Of a DNA stretch of 64,000 bases, positions 28,588 to 39,174 are shown piece after piece. Each line of letters begins with the position of its first letter. The first letter of the stretch is position 1. The stretch is from Streptomyces sp. SW4. Lineage in GTDB: Bacteria > Actinomycetota > Actinomycetes > Streptomycetales > Streptomycetaceae. The notes under the pieces are model-generated. The model worked only from the letters and a program-made list of their open reading frames with translations, did no database searches and was not told the DNA's origin. The DNA lies in NCBI GenBank assembly GCA_003248315.1, contig QKWM01000004.1, forward strand, positions 1,798,001 through 1,862,000, in the 5' to 3' direction. The position numbers and the translations under genes are program-made.

Positions 28588-30292
28588 ATGGCCGACCGGT
28601 GGGCGCTCGCCGTGGCCGAGGACGGTGGCGTGGAGGTCGCCGCGCTCGGTCCCGACGGGCTGCCCGCCGGGCCGGTGCGCCGGGAGGCCGATCCCGCCGA
28701 GGCGGTGCGGAGCCGGCCGGAGGTGACGCGGTGGGTGTGGCGGTCCACCGCCGAGGTCTACCCGCGCCTGCTCGCCGCGGGGGTGCGAGTGGAGCGGTGT
28801 TACGACGTCGAGGACGCCGAGGTCCTCCTCCTCGGCCACGAGGGCGGTACGGCGAGCCCCGGTCGGCCGCCGCCGCCCTGGCCCGGCTGCGCGGCGGTCC
28901 GGTGCCGCCCGACCCGCCCCAGCGGCCCGCCGAACCGGGCGCGCAGTCCCCGCTGTTCGAGCCGCAGGGGACCCGGCTCCCGCTGGCCGACCTCCTCGCC
29001 GTCTACGCCGATCAGCAGCGCCGGCACGACCGGACCGCGCACCCGACCGGATGCGGCTGCTGACCGCGGCCGAGTCGGCGGGATGCTCGTCGCCGCCGAG
29101 ATGAACCACGCGGGGCTGCCGTGGCGCGCCGACGTCCACCGCGAGGTGCTGCACGACCTGCTGGGCGAGCGCTACGCGGGCGGCGGCGAGCCGCGCCGCC
29201 TGGCCGAGCTGGCCGAGGAGGTGTCCGCCGCCTTCGGGCGCCGGGTCCGCCCCGACCTGCCGGCCGATGTGATCAAGGCGTTCGCGCAGGCCGGGATCAC
29301 GGTGCGCTCCACCCGGCGGTGGGAGATCGAGTCCGTCGACCACCCGGCCGTGAAGCCGCTGGTCGAGTACAAGAAGCTGTACCGCATCTGGGTCGCCCAC
29401 GGCTGGTCGTGGCTCCAGGACTGGGTGCGCGACGGCCGTTTCCGTCCCGAGTTCCTGGCGGGCGGCACCGTCACCGGGCGCTGGGTGACCAACGGCGGGG
29501 GCGGGCTGCAGATCCCCAAGGTGATCCGCCGGGCGGTCGTCGCCGACCCGGCTGGCGCCTGGTCGTGGCCGACGCCGACCAGATGGAACCGCGCGTGCTG
29601 GCGGCGATCTCCCGGGACCCGGGCCTGATGGAGGTCGCCGCCCGGGAGACCGACCTCTACCAGGCCGTGTCCGACCGCGCCTTCTCCGGCGACCGCGCCC
29701 AGGCCAAGCTCGCCGTGCTCGGCGCGGTCTACGGCCAGACCTCGGGCGACGGACTGAAGAACCTCGCCCTGCTCAGACGCCGGTTCCCCGGGCCGTGGCG
29801 TACGTCGACGAGGCCGCCCGCGCCGGTGAGGAGGGCCGGCTGGTCCGCACCTGGCTGGGGCGGACCTGCCCGCCGGCCGCCGGGGCCGGCGAGGCGGCGG
29901 CCGAGGAGGCGGGCATCCCCGTAGCGGCGGACGACACCGACGAGCGGGGCACCGATCCGCGGGCCGACCGCCCGTGGGTGCCCGGCTACGCCTCCAGCGA
30001 CGCCCGCGCGCGGGGCCGCTTCGCGCGGAACTTCGTCGTCCAGGGCAGCGCCGCCGACTGGGCCCTGCTGCTGCTCGCCGCGCTGCGCCGCACGTGCGCG
30101 GACATGGCGGCCGAGCTGGTCTTCTTCCAGCACGACGAGGTGATCGTGCACTGCCCGGCCGAGGAGGCCGACGCGGTCGTCGCGGCGATCCGCGAGGCCG
30201 CCGCCCTGGCGGGACGGCTGACGTTCGGCGAGACACCGGTGCGGTTCCCGTTCAGCACGGCGGTGGTGGAGTGCTACGCGGACGCCAAGTGA
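28588..30292 (+). CDS. PolA-like DNA polymerase (no 5' nuclease), five frame breaks
   Basis: Family A polymerase with a degenerate 3'-5' exonuclease-like N-terminal part, about 570 residues. ATG 28588 (MADRWALAVAEDGG). Palm motif A is VVADADQMEPRVLAA, motif B region RAQAKLAVLGAVYGQTSGDG, motif C QHDEVIVHCP; the thumb/finger text ITVRSTRRWEIESVDHPAVK and YKKLYRIWVAHGWSWLQDW is good. Breaks near 28845, 29040, 29080, 29553 and 29788, each one base. It differs from housekeeping PolA by the missing 5'-nuclease domain; streptomycetes carry this second enzyme, probably for repair. Lies after the HTH-Clp_N gene. Confidence 0.85.
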
Positions 30293-30333
30293 GACCGTGC
30301 GCCGACGGGCCCCGGCCACCGGCGGCGGGGCGC

Positions 30334-30392
30334 CGGGAGTGAGGGCCGTCAGAGGCGGGGGCGTCGGGAGTGAGGGCCGTCAGAGGCGGGGG
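30334..30392. repeat. 28-bp direct repeat around the SARP stop codon
   Basis: The segment cgggagtgagggccgtcaga plus ggcggggg occurs at 30334-30361 and again at 30365-30392 (period 31). The second copy contains the stop of the minus-strand SARP gene, so the repeat duplicates the end of that coding sequence into the intergenic space. Confidence 0.8.
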
Positions 30393-33300
30393 CGGGGCGC
30401 GTCACCGGTGGGGGCGTCGGCCAGCAGCTCGCGCAGCTCGGTCACCACGGTCTCGGCGTCCGTGCCGTCGAGCGCGGCCAGCGCCGCCCGCCACTGCGCG
30501 TACGCCTCCGGCAGGCGGCCGTGCTGCCGCAGCAGAAGTCCGTGCTGGTGGCGGGCGAGCCCGCCGGTGTAGCGGTCGGCCCGGGCGTCGGCGCGGCGCA
30601 GCAGTTCCACGCACTCGCGGACGGCCCGCTCGGTGCGGCCGAGCAGACGCAGCGCCCGGGCCAGTCCCAGCCGGGTCTGCGACTCGCCGTGCCAGTCGCC
30701 GTGGCCGCCGAGGATGCGCAGGCTCTCCTCGAAGTGGCCTGCGGCGGCGGCCGGTTCGCCGAGGGTGAGATGGGCGTAGCCGATGTTGCAGTGTGCGGTG
30801 TGCTGCACGATCACGTTCCCGATCTCGTCGCCGATGGCGAGGGAGCGCCGGTGCTCCTCGATCGCGGCGCGCGCGTCGGTGTGCTCGTAGAGGTTGCCGA
30901 GGTGGCTGTGGGTGATGGCCTCGCCGTAGGGGTCGTGCAGCCGCCGTGAGTAGGCCAGGCTCTGGTGCAGCGCCTCGGCCGACTCGGCGTGCCGGCCGAG
31001 CCCTTCGAGCAGCAGGCCCCGGTTGTTGAGGCAGCGGCGGATCCGGGAGACGGTGCCGAGCCGCCGCCACAGTTCCAGCGAGCGGTCGTTGAGGGCGAGG
31101 GCGTCGTTGTGCCGGCCGGTCAGGAAGTGCACGTTGGCGAGATCGCCGAGCGCGTAGGCCTCGGCGGCCTCGTCGCCGAGCCGGCGGGCCAATTCCAGCG
31201 CGGCCCGTGCGAGCACCTCCATCTCGGCGACCCGGCCGCTGCGCTGGGCGTACGGGAACAGCAGCCGGACCAGGGCGGACAGCTGGGCGGCCCGCCGGTC
31301 GTCGGACCGGTCGCCGCCGTACCGCTCCACGAGCGCAACGACGTTCGCCAGCTCACGGTCGCCCCAGGCGAAGGCCTCGCCGGGCCCGGCGAACGGAGGG
31401 ACGGAGGCGACGGCGGCGGCGTGCCCGGGCGGCTGGGCCGCCGTGGGACGGCGGCGGTCGTCCTGGTCGAGGCCGGGTTCCACGATCGCCGTGAGCACGC
31501 GTTCGGCGACGGCGGCGTACCAGCCGAGGGCGATCCCCGGGGCGTCGTCGTCCACGTCGGCATCCGGGCCGGTGCCCACGTCGGCATCCGGGCCGGTGCC
31601 CGCGTCGGCGTCCGGGCCGGCGTCCGCGCCGTCGTCCCGGGCCACCTCGCGGGCGAACTCGCGCACCAGGTCGTGCGGGACGTACCGGCCGTAGGCCGTC
31701 TCCTCCAGCAGCGCGACGTCGACGAGCCGGTCGAGGGCGGCCTCGGCGCGCCGCTCGTCCGTGCCGGTGAGGCGGGCCAGCAGAGGCGCGCCGTAGTGCG
31801 GCAGGTGCAGCGCCCCGATGCGGCGCAGGGCGAGGGCGGCGTCCCGGTCGGCCTGGCGGTCGGAAGCGGCGAGCGCGTCGTGCGCGACGGCCAGCGAACG
31901 GCGCACGCTCAGGTCGTCGTACTCCAGGTGGTGCAACCGCCCCCCGGTGGCGGCCAGTTGCCCGGCTAGTACGTCGGGGTGAGGGCCCGGCGGGCGGCGA
32001 GCCGGGCGGCGACGACCCGCAGGGCGAGCGGGAGGCGGCCGGTCAGCTCGACGAGCGGATGGTCGGCGCACAGCCCGTCGAGGCCGTCGCGTCCGCCCCG
32101 GCCGTCCCGCCCGAGACCGCGCGCAGCAGCGCGGCGCTCTCCTCGCCGGACAGAGGGGCGAGCGGGAAGCGGCGGACGCCGTCGAGGGCGGTGAGCGGGG
32201 AGCGGCTGGTGACGAGCACGGCGCAGCCGGGGCCGCCCGGAAGCAGCGGCCGCACCTGCGCCGCGCTCGCCGCGTCGTCCAGGACCAGCAGCGTGCGGCC
32301 GGGGGCGAGCAGGGAGCGCAGCAGCGCCGCGGCGGCCTCCGGGTTCTCGGGATGGTGCGGGGGTCGGCGCCCACGTCGCGGAGCAGCGCCGTCAGCGCCT
32401 GGCCGGGCGTCAGGGGCGTCACGCCCGGAGTGGCGCCGTGCAGGTTGATGTAGAGCTGACCGTCGGGGAAACGTTCCTTCAGGGCATGGGCGACATGCAG
32501 CGCCAGGGCGCTCTTGCCGACGCCGGCCATCCCGCTGATGACGGCGACCCGGGGGTGCGGGCCGAGCGCGAGGGTGCGCCGCAGGTCGTCGCACTCGGCG
32601 GCACGGCCGGTGAAGTGGGCGGGAGGCGGGGGGAGCTGGGCAGGGCGGGGTGGGGTGGCTGGAGTGGCGGGGGTGGCCTGGGTGGTTGGAGTGGCAGCGG
32701 TGGCGGGGGGCGCCGCGGTGGCGGGGGGCGCCGGTGCGGTAGGGGTGACCGGTACGGCGGGGGTGGCCGATGGCGCAGGGGTGACCGGCGCCGCGGGGGT
32801 GGCCGGTGCGGCGGGGCCGGAGCGCCCGGCGGCTCGGGGCGGTTCGGGGTCCCTGAGACGGGGGCCGGTGCGGTGGTCATCGGGGGCGCACACGGGACGG
32901 TTCACGTCGACGTGCCCGGCGACGTTTTCGGCGCCGTTCACGGCGTCACCCTCGGCGATGTTCACGGCGTCGCCCTCGGCGAGGTGCACCCCGCCGACCT
33001 GGGCGGCCTTCACGGCGGCGTCCGCCACATCGCCCGCGGCATCGCCCGCCGCATCGCCCGCCGCGCAGCCTCCCCCGTAGCCGGGTTCCGGCGCGGGAGC
33101 CGTGGGACCCGTCTGCACATCCCGCGGGGTCCGGGAGGCCGGAACCTCGCGGACACCGGCGGCCTGCTGCCCGACCTCACCGGCATCACCGGCATCACCG
33201 ACATCGCCAGAGGAACCGCCGGCACCGCCGACATCATGGGCATGACCGGCATCCGTGACACCGGCACGCAGCACCTCCACGTGAGCCGCGCGGACCGCCG

Positions 33301-34224
33301 GGCCCGGTTCGACGCCGAGTTCCTCGACGAGGCGGGCACGTAGATCTCGGTGGACGGCGAGGGCCTCGGCCTGCCGCCCGGTGCGGTGCAGGGCCAGCAT
33401 CAGCTGACGGTGGTACGCCTCCCGCAGCGGGTACTCGGCGACCAGCGCCGCCAACTCCGGCACCAGCGCGGCCAGTCGGCTGCTCCCGAGGGCCAGCTCG
33501 GCGTCGTACCGCCATTCCAGGAGCTGGAGCCGCGCCTCCTGGAGCCGCTGGGTGAACGCGTAGCCGCCCAGTTCGGCGGGGAGCCCGGCGAGGGCGCACC
33601 CCGCCACAGCGACAGCGCGGCGGCGGCCTCCGACACGACCCGCGCCCACTCCCCCCGGGCGTGCGCGACGCGCGCCCGCGCGACCAGGGACTCGAAGACG
33701 TGCACATCGAGTTCCCCCTCCTCGACGCGCAGGAGGTACCCGGTCGGCACGGTCCGCAGCCGGTCCGGCTCGTCGAGCAGCCGCCGCAGCCGGGTGACGT
33801 GATTGTGCAGGGACGCGTGCGCGGACGGCGGCGGGGCCCCGCCCCACAGCGCGTCCTTCAGGGACTCCACGGAGACGACCCGGCCCGCCTCCAGCAGCAA
33901 CGCGGCCAGCAGGGCACGCGACTTGGGCCCGGCCACGTCCCGCACCGGCGCATCACCCCCGGCGCTCCCGCCCTGGTCACCGGCACGGTCATCGCCCCTG
34001 TCACCGGCACGGTCAACGCGCCCGTCACCGACCCGGTCGCCGACCCGGTCGCCACTCCCGTCGTCGGCCCGGCCACCGCCCCGCCCGGCGCCAGGGCCAC
34101 CGTCACGCTCACGGCCACGGTCGCCGCCACGGTCGCCGCCGCGGTCGTCGGTCCGGCCGTCGCCCCGGCTTCCGTAGAGAACCGGCGGACCCAGCAGTCC
34201 GAACCGCAGCCGGTGCCGCTCCAC
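30380..34224 (-). CDS. SARP-NB-ARC-TPR regulator (AfsR-like), four frame breaks
   Basis: Very large activator, about 1,280 residues. Start near GTG 34224 (MERHRLRFGLLGPPVLYG). An Asp/Gly/Arg-rich insertion (residues ~18-95, many GDR/GDD units) interrupts the DNA-binding domain before GPKSRALLAALLLEAGRVVS and SLHNHVTRLRRLLDEPDRLR. The BTAD domain follows (FTQRLQEARLQLLEWRYDAE). A long Ala/Pro/Thr linker leads to the NTPase, Walker A SGMAGVGKSALALHVA and Walker B TLLVLDDAAS. The C-terminal 500 residues are TPR repeats (GEAITHSHLGNLYEHTDARA). Breaks near 33600, 32357, 32090 and 31975. SARPs activate antibiotic clusters; no biosynthetic genes lie here, so it may act elsewhere. Confidence 0.87.
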
Positions 34225-34346
34225 GCCGTCCCACAGCCTTCCTCACGGCGGTTGTCCGCCAAATCCGCCACGACTCTTGACGGCCGTCTTCCACTCCGTC
34301 TCACCGGAGACCGTTGGCCATATGTTAGCGATTCGTTGGCCAGACC

Positions 34347-34362
34347 TGATGTGATCACATCA
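34347..34362. promoter_or_regulatory. 16-bp perfect palindrome TGATGTGATCACATCA
   Basis: Isolated perfect palindrome in the gap between the MFS terminator and the SARP gene, 123 bases before the SARP start. The surrounding 60 bases are clearly AT-richer than the rest, as expected for a promoter. Regulator unknown; the TGTGA/TCACA core fits GntR- or CRP-like dimers. Confidence 0.6.
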
Positions 34363-34440
34363 TCGGGATCCGGCCCCGGGGGTGCGCGCGTACGACGCGT
34401 TGCTCGGGGAGTGTCGCCGCCGCGGCCGGCTTCCGTGGAC

Positions 34441-34483
34441 GCACGAGGGCCCGGGTCGGCAGAGGTGACCGACCGGGGCCCTC
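34441..34483 (-). terminator. 17-bp hairpin after the MFS gene
   Basis: acgagggcccgggtcgg (34441-34457) pairs with 34467-34483 with a single mismatch; loop of 9. It is 21 bases after the MFS stop on the minus strand. Confidence 0.8.
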
Positions 34484-34503
34484 GTCCTGCTGGTGCGGCC
34501 GGG

Positions 34504-35987
34504 TCAGCGGGCGGTGGGGACGTCGGTCGTCGCGCCGTCGGCCGCCTGTCCGCCCCGGCCGGCGACCTGCCCGACCGCCCGCCCGGCCACCTGGCCGCCG
34601 GCGCCGCGGGAGCGCAGCCCCGCCACGCCGACGAGCGTCGCGAGCAGCGCCGCCCGAGCGGCACCCAGAGCGCCGCGTGGTATCCGTCGAGCAGCGCGGC
34701 CGGTGCGTCGGACTCCGTGGCCGCGACGTTGACGGCCGCGGCCGCCGAGAGGCCCAGCGCCGCCCCGAACTGGAACGAGGTGTAGAGCAGCCCGCCGGCC
34801 AGGCCCTGCTCCTCCTCCGCGACGCCCTCGGTGGCGACGATGGTCAGGGGCCGTAGGCCAGCGCGAACGCGATGCGAGCAGCAGCAGGCTCGGCAGCATG
34901 GCCGGGTAGCCCCAGTCGGCGCCGACCGGCAGGAACAGGGCGTACGCCAGCGAGGCCAGCAGCAGTCCGCCGAGGATCAGCCGCGCGTTGCCGAAGCGGG
35001 CGACCAGCCGGGGCACGAGGACCGGCGAGAGGATCGCGTCGATCCCGACGACGATCATCGCGAAGCTGGTCTCCAGGGTGGACCAGCCGCGCAGCTCCTG
35101 GAGGTAGAGGACGACCAGGAACTGGAAACCGAAGAAACCGGCCGCGAAGAGGAGTCCGGTGGCGTTGGCGCGCACCAGCGCACCGCTGCGGAAGATGCCG
35201 AGGCGGACGAGGGGCGTCGCGGAACGGCGTTCCACGGCGACGAACACGGCGAGCGCGGCGAGCCCCGCACCGAGGGTGGCCAGGGTCGCCGCGGGCGAGG
35301 CGTGGCCGGCGCGTTCGACGCCGAGGACCAGGAGCACGATCGCCGCGGTGACGGCGAGGCCGCCGGCCAGGTCCAGGCTCTGCCCGGACCGGTCGGGCCG
35401 CGGCGAGCGGGGCACGAAGGCCAGGGCGGCGAGCAGGATCACGGCCGACAGGACGACCGGGGCGAAGAACACCCAGCGCCAGTCGGCCGCGGCGAGCAGG
35501 CCGCCGACGACCAGGCCGATCGAGAAGCCGCCCGCCGCGGTGCCGGAGTAGAACAGCAGCGCCTTGTTGCGCCGGGGCCCCTCCGGGAAGCCGGTGGTGA
35601 TGACGGACAGTCCGGCCGGGGTCATGAAGGCCGCCGCGACCCCGGTGACGAACCGGGCCGTGATCAGCATCCAGCCCTCGGTGGCGAGTCCGCCGAGCCC
35701 CGAGAAGACCAGGAACACCGCGAGCCAGAAGACGAACATCCGGCGCCGCCCGAAGAGGTCGGCGGCGCGCCCGCCGACCAGCATGAAGCCGCCGTACCCG
35801 AGGACGTAGGCGCTCATGACCCACTGCAACGAGCCGGTGGACAGGCCCAGATCGGCGCGGATGGCGGGCAGGGCCACATTGAGCATGGCGACGTCGATGC
35901 CCTCCAGGAAGATCGCGCCGCACAGGACGAGCAGCACCCCCAGTCGCGTGCGCTGAAGGGTTCGGCCGCTGGTTTCTGCACACTCAT
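34504..35987 (-). CDS. MFS drug-type exporter, several frame breaks
   Basis: Proton-driven efflux protein of the 14-TM DHA2 type, about 495 residues. The proposed ATG 35987 (MSVQKPAAEPFSA) lies 10 bases after AGGAG and requires one lost base near 35950 to join LGVLLVLCGAIFLEGIDVAM. Motif A is GGRAADLFGRRRMFV; motif C-like text is GGFSIGLVVGGLLAAADWRW. Further breaks near 34872, 34848 and 34662 affect the last segments, where the corrected text includes EEEQGLAGGLLYTSFQFGAA. Divergent from a LysR regulator with about 150 bases between, a typical regulator-pump pair. Substrate unknown. Confidence 0.87.
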
Positions 35988-36079
35988 GTCCGTTCAACTC
36001 CTGGGCGGGGAAGGCCGGTGACATCCGGCGAGTGCCGGGCTCACTCACCCTCGGCCAGGGCGGCAGGGCGGAACAACGG

Positions 36080-36097
36080 CGAACATCTCGACGTTCG
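36080..36097. promoter_or_regulatory. Possible LysR binding site CGAAC-N8-GTTCG
   Basis: Short inverted repeat in the 150-base gap between the divergent MFS and LysR genes, 42 bases before the LysR start. It is consistent in size with a LysR box but not a textbook T-N11-A site. Confidence 0.4.
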
Positions 36098-36138
36098 TCA
36101 AGCCAGGCTTACCGATCCGGTCCACCCGGGGGGACGTG

Positions 36139-37206
36139 ATGGAACGCGACGAGATCGAGTGCTTCCTGCTGCTCGCCGACGAGCTGCATTTCGGCCGCAC
36201 GGCCGACCGGATGCGGCTGTCCCGGGCCCGGGTGAGCCAGCTGGTGCAGCGCCTGGAGCGCCGCGTCGGCGCGCCGCTGTTCGTCCGCACCAGCCGCCGC
36301 GTCGCCCTCACGCCCCTGGGCCACCGGCTGCGGACGGACCTGGAACCCCCCTACCGTGCGATGCAGGCCGCCCTCGCCCGTGCCACCGCCATCGCGCGCG
36401 GCGTCGACGCGGTGCTGCACGTCGGGTTCTCCAACCCGCTGACCGGCGAGATCGTGCTGAAGGCGACGGAGGAGCTGCGGGCCGGCCACCCCGGCCTGGC
36501 GGTGGAGATCTGCGAGGTCCCGCTGTCCGATCCGTACGGCCGGCTGCGCAGCGGCGAGTTCGACGTCCAGGTCCAGGAGCTCCCCGTGCGCGAGGCCGAT
36601 CTGGGCGGCGGCCCGGAGCTGCTCTCCGAGGCGCGTGTGCTCGCCGTCCCCTCGGCGCACCCGCTCGCCGCGCGGGACGCGGTGTCCCTCGAGGACCTCG
36701 CCGACACCGCTCTGCTCACGATCGAGGGCGAGCTTCCGGACTACTGGCTGGAGCAGCGCGTCCCTGCCCACACCCCGAGCGGCCGGGCGATCGCCCGCGG
36801 ACCGGCGGTGACGAACATGCAGGAGGCGTTGATGCTGGTCGCGGGCGGCCGAGGAGCCCTGCTCGCCGCCGCGCACGCGAGGACGTACTACGCCCGTCCG
36901 GGCGTGACGTACGTGCCCCTCGCCGACGCCGAACCCGTCGGCTACGGCCTGGTGTGGCGGGCCGGTAACGACACCGGCGCGGTACGGGCCTTCGCCGCGG
37001 CGGCCCGCAGAGCGGCCCGACGGCCCGTCCCCCTCGCCCTCCCTACGGACGGCCCCCGGCCCGAGCAGACCCGGCCCGAGCAGACCCGGCCGGACCGGAC
37101 CAACCCCGGCCGGCTCCGGTCCGATGGCCCCCGGCCCGATCCGGCCGCGGTCGGCCTGCCGGGGACGACGAAACCCCAGGCCGACCTGGTCGACCTGGGG
37201 TCCTAG
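36139..37206 (+). CDS. LysR-family transcriptional regulator
   Basis: 355 residues; ATG 36139 directly follows an in-frame GTG. N-terminal HTH: LLLADELHFGRTADRMRLSR and ARVSQLVQRLERRVGAPLFV (the LysR motif). The effector-binding domain spans about 90-300 (LHVGFSNPLTGEIVLKATEE). The C-terminal 50 residues are an unusual Pro/Arg/Thr tail with TRPEQTRPEQTRPD repeats, and the last codons lie inside the hairpin that serves the tRNA on the other strand. Divergent from the MFS exporter, which it probably controls. Intact frame. Confidence 0.93.
   Translation: MERDEIECFLLLADELHFGRTADRMRLSRARVSQLVQRLERRVGAPLFVRTSRRVALTPLGHRLRTDLEPPYRAMQAALARATAIARGVDAVLHVGFSNPLTGEIVLKATEELRAGHPGLAVEICEVPLSDPYGRLRSGEFDVQVQELPVREADLGGGPELLSEARVLAVPSAHPLAARDAVSLEDLADTALLTIEGELPDYWLEQRVPAHTPSGRAIARGPAVTNMQEALMLVAGGRGALLAAAHARTYYARPGVTYVPLADAEPVGYGLVWRAGNDTGAVRAFAAAARRAARRPVPLALPTDGPRPEQTRPEQTRPDRTNPGRLRSDGPRPDPAAVGLPGTTKPQADLVDLGS
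37174..37200 (-). terminator. Terminator of tRNA-Thr, overlapping the LysR coding end
   Basis: ccccaggccgacc (37174-37186) pairs with 37188-37200 with one mismatch; effective loop is small. On the minus strand it is followed by tttcgtc. It starts 10 bases after the tRNA 3' end and lies within the last codons of lysR on the + strand. Confidence 0.7.
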
Positions 37207-37210
37207 GAGA

Positions 37211-37283
37211 GCCGCCTTCGGGATTCGAACCCGAGACCTACGCATTACGAGTGCGTTGCTCTGGCCATCTGAGCTAAGGCGGC
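37211..37283 (-). tRNA. tRNA-Thr (anticodon CGT)
   Basis: 73 nt on the minus strand. Acceptor stem GCCGCCT/AGGCGGC is fully paired. D arm contains AGCTCAGATGGCCAGAGC. The anticodon stem ACGCA/TGCGT holds loop CTCGTAA with anticodon CGT (codon ACG). T arm TCGGGTTCGAATCCCGA. CCA is not encoded, as usual in Streptomyces. It lies between the accessory-like SARP/MFS/LysR block and the conserved hydrolase-holB-tmk-topA block. Confidence 0.97.
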
Positions 37284-37401
37284 GTGCCGCGCACCATGGT
37301 GCGATCAGCAACGTCGGTAAGTCTACACAGTTTCCGGGGGTGCTTCGTACCAGCCCCGGAGGGCAGGCCTCCGGGGCCGGCGGGCGCGGCGGCGGCCCGG
37401 G

Positions 37402-39047
37402 CTACGAGCAGCGCTTTCCGTCCTTCGGCGCGGTGCCCCGCAGGAGGTAGGCGTTGATCGCGGAGTCGATGCAGGAGCTGCCCCGGCCGTAGGCGGTGTG
37501 GCCGTCGCCGTCGTAGGTGAGCAGCCGGCCGGAGGAGAGCTGGCGGGCCAGGGCCTCGGCCCAGCGGTACGGGGTCGCCGGGTCGCGGGTGGTGCCGACC
37601 ACGACGATCGGGGCGGCGCCCTCGGCGGTGATGCGGTGCGGCTCGCCGGTGGCCCGCACCGGCCAGTACGAGCAGTTCAGCGAGGCCCAGGCGAGGCCCT
37701 CGCCGAAGACCGGGGACGCCTTCTCGAACTCGGGCAGCGCGCTGCGCACCTCCTCCGGGGAGGAGAACGCGGGCGGGAGGTCGAGGCAGTTCACGGCGGC
37801 GTTGGCGAACATCAGATTGCTGTAGCCGCCGTCGGCGTCGCGCTCGTAGTAGCTGTCGGAGAGGACGAGCAGGCCGGCGCCGTCCTTCTCCTTCATCGCC
37901 GACGTCAGCGCCTCGCGCAGCTGCTGCCAGGCGGCCTCGTCGTACATCGCCGCGATCACGCCGGTGGTGGCCAGGGACTCGGTGAGCCGGCGGCCGCCGG
38001 CGTCACCGGCGGGAGCGGCTCGGCGTCCAGGCGGTCGAAGAACTCCTTCAGCCGCTCGCCCGCCTGGGCCGGCGTCGTGCCGCGGCCGCCCAGCGGGCAG
38101 CCGGCCTGCCGCACACAGTCCTGCGCGAACGACCGGAACGCCGTCTCGAAGCCCGCCGTCTGCTCCAGGTTCAGCCGGCGCGCCGGCAGCGACGGGTCCA
38201 TCGCCCCGTCCAGGACGAGCCGGCCCGCCCGGTCCGGGAACAGTCCGGCGTACGTCGCCCGAGGAACGTCCCGTACGACGCCCCCACGTACGTCAGCTTC
38301 TCGTCCCCCAGCACCGCCCGCAGGATGTCCATGTCGCGGGCCGCCTCGACCGTGGAGACGTGGCCCAGCAGCCGTGGCGCGTCCTCCTCGCAGCCCTCGG
38401 CGAAGTCCTTGTAGGCGGTGACGAGCGCGTCGGTCTCCTTGCCGTCGTCCGGCGTGGTGTCCGTCTGCGTGTACGCGTCCATCTCGCGGCCGTCGAGGCA
38501 CTCCACCGGCTCGCTGCGGGCCACGCCGCGCGGGTCGACCGCCACCATGTCGTAGCGGGCGCGGACCTCCTCCGGGTAGCCGATGCCCGCGTACTGCTGG
38601 AGGTAGCCGATCGCGGAGCCGCCCGGTCCGCCCGGGTTCACCAGCAGCGACCCCAGCCGCTTGCCCGGCCCCGTGGCCTTCTTGCGGGCCACGGCCAGCC
38701 GGACGTCCCCGCCGGACGGCTCGGCGTAGTCGAGCGGCGCCTTCATCGTGGCGCACTGGAAGCCGGGGACTCCGCAGTCGCGCCAGGTCAGCCGCTGCTC
38801 GTAGTACGGCGCCAGGGGCGCCGGCGTGGACCGGGCCAGCGCGGCCAGCGACCCTCCGACGCCGAGGTCGCGGAGGTCGACGCGCCCTCGGAGGAGCAGG
38901 CGGCGACGAGCAGGGTGGCGGCGAGCAGGGCGAACCCGGTACGGCGGATTCCGCGCCGGCTTCGGTGACTGCGCGGGCCGCGGCGGCCGAGGGGGCTTCG
39001 GGCGGGGCGGGGGTGGAAGCGGTGGAGGGGGTGCGCCTTGTGTGCAT
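37402..39047 (-). CDS. Secreted lipoprotein alpha/beta-hydrolase (TAP-like peptidase), four frame breaks
   Basis: Extracellular tripeptidyl aminopeptidase-like hydrolase (SlpD/E type), about 548 residues. ATG 39047 with a Pro/Ala-rich start, then RRTGFALLAATLLVAAC with lipobox VAAC. Catalytic Ser is in YVGASYGTFLG (GxSYG); oxyanion text NPGGPGGSAIGYL; the TAP C-terminal domain has NCSYWPVRATGEPHRI, the Asp in TTRDPATPYRWAEA and His in GDGHTAYGRGSSC. Breaks near 38945, 38856, 38262 and 37998 each need one base. Likely cuts peptides at the cell surface. The last genes of the holB-tmk-topA block precede it. Confidence 0.88.
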
Positions 39048-39174
39048 CCAGCGAGGGTAACGCTCCGCGATGGGCTGAATGCGGTGCGTGCCCCCTGTGC
39101 CTCGTACGAGTTACGCGTCGGGACGCCGGCGGCCGTGCCCGTGGCGGTCCCTCACCGAGGGCCGCTGTCATGCG

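Noticed and set aside
30380..37206. Antibiotic biosynthetic gene cluster around the SARP
   Set aside because: No synthase, ligase or tailoring enzymes are present; only regulators and one exporter.
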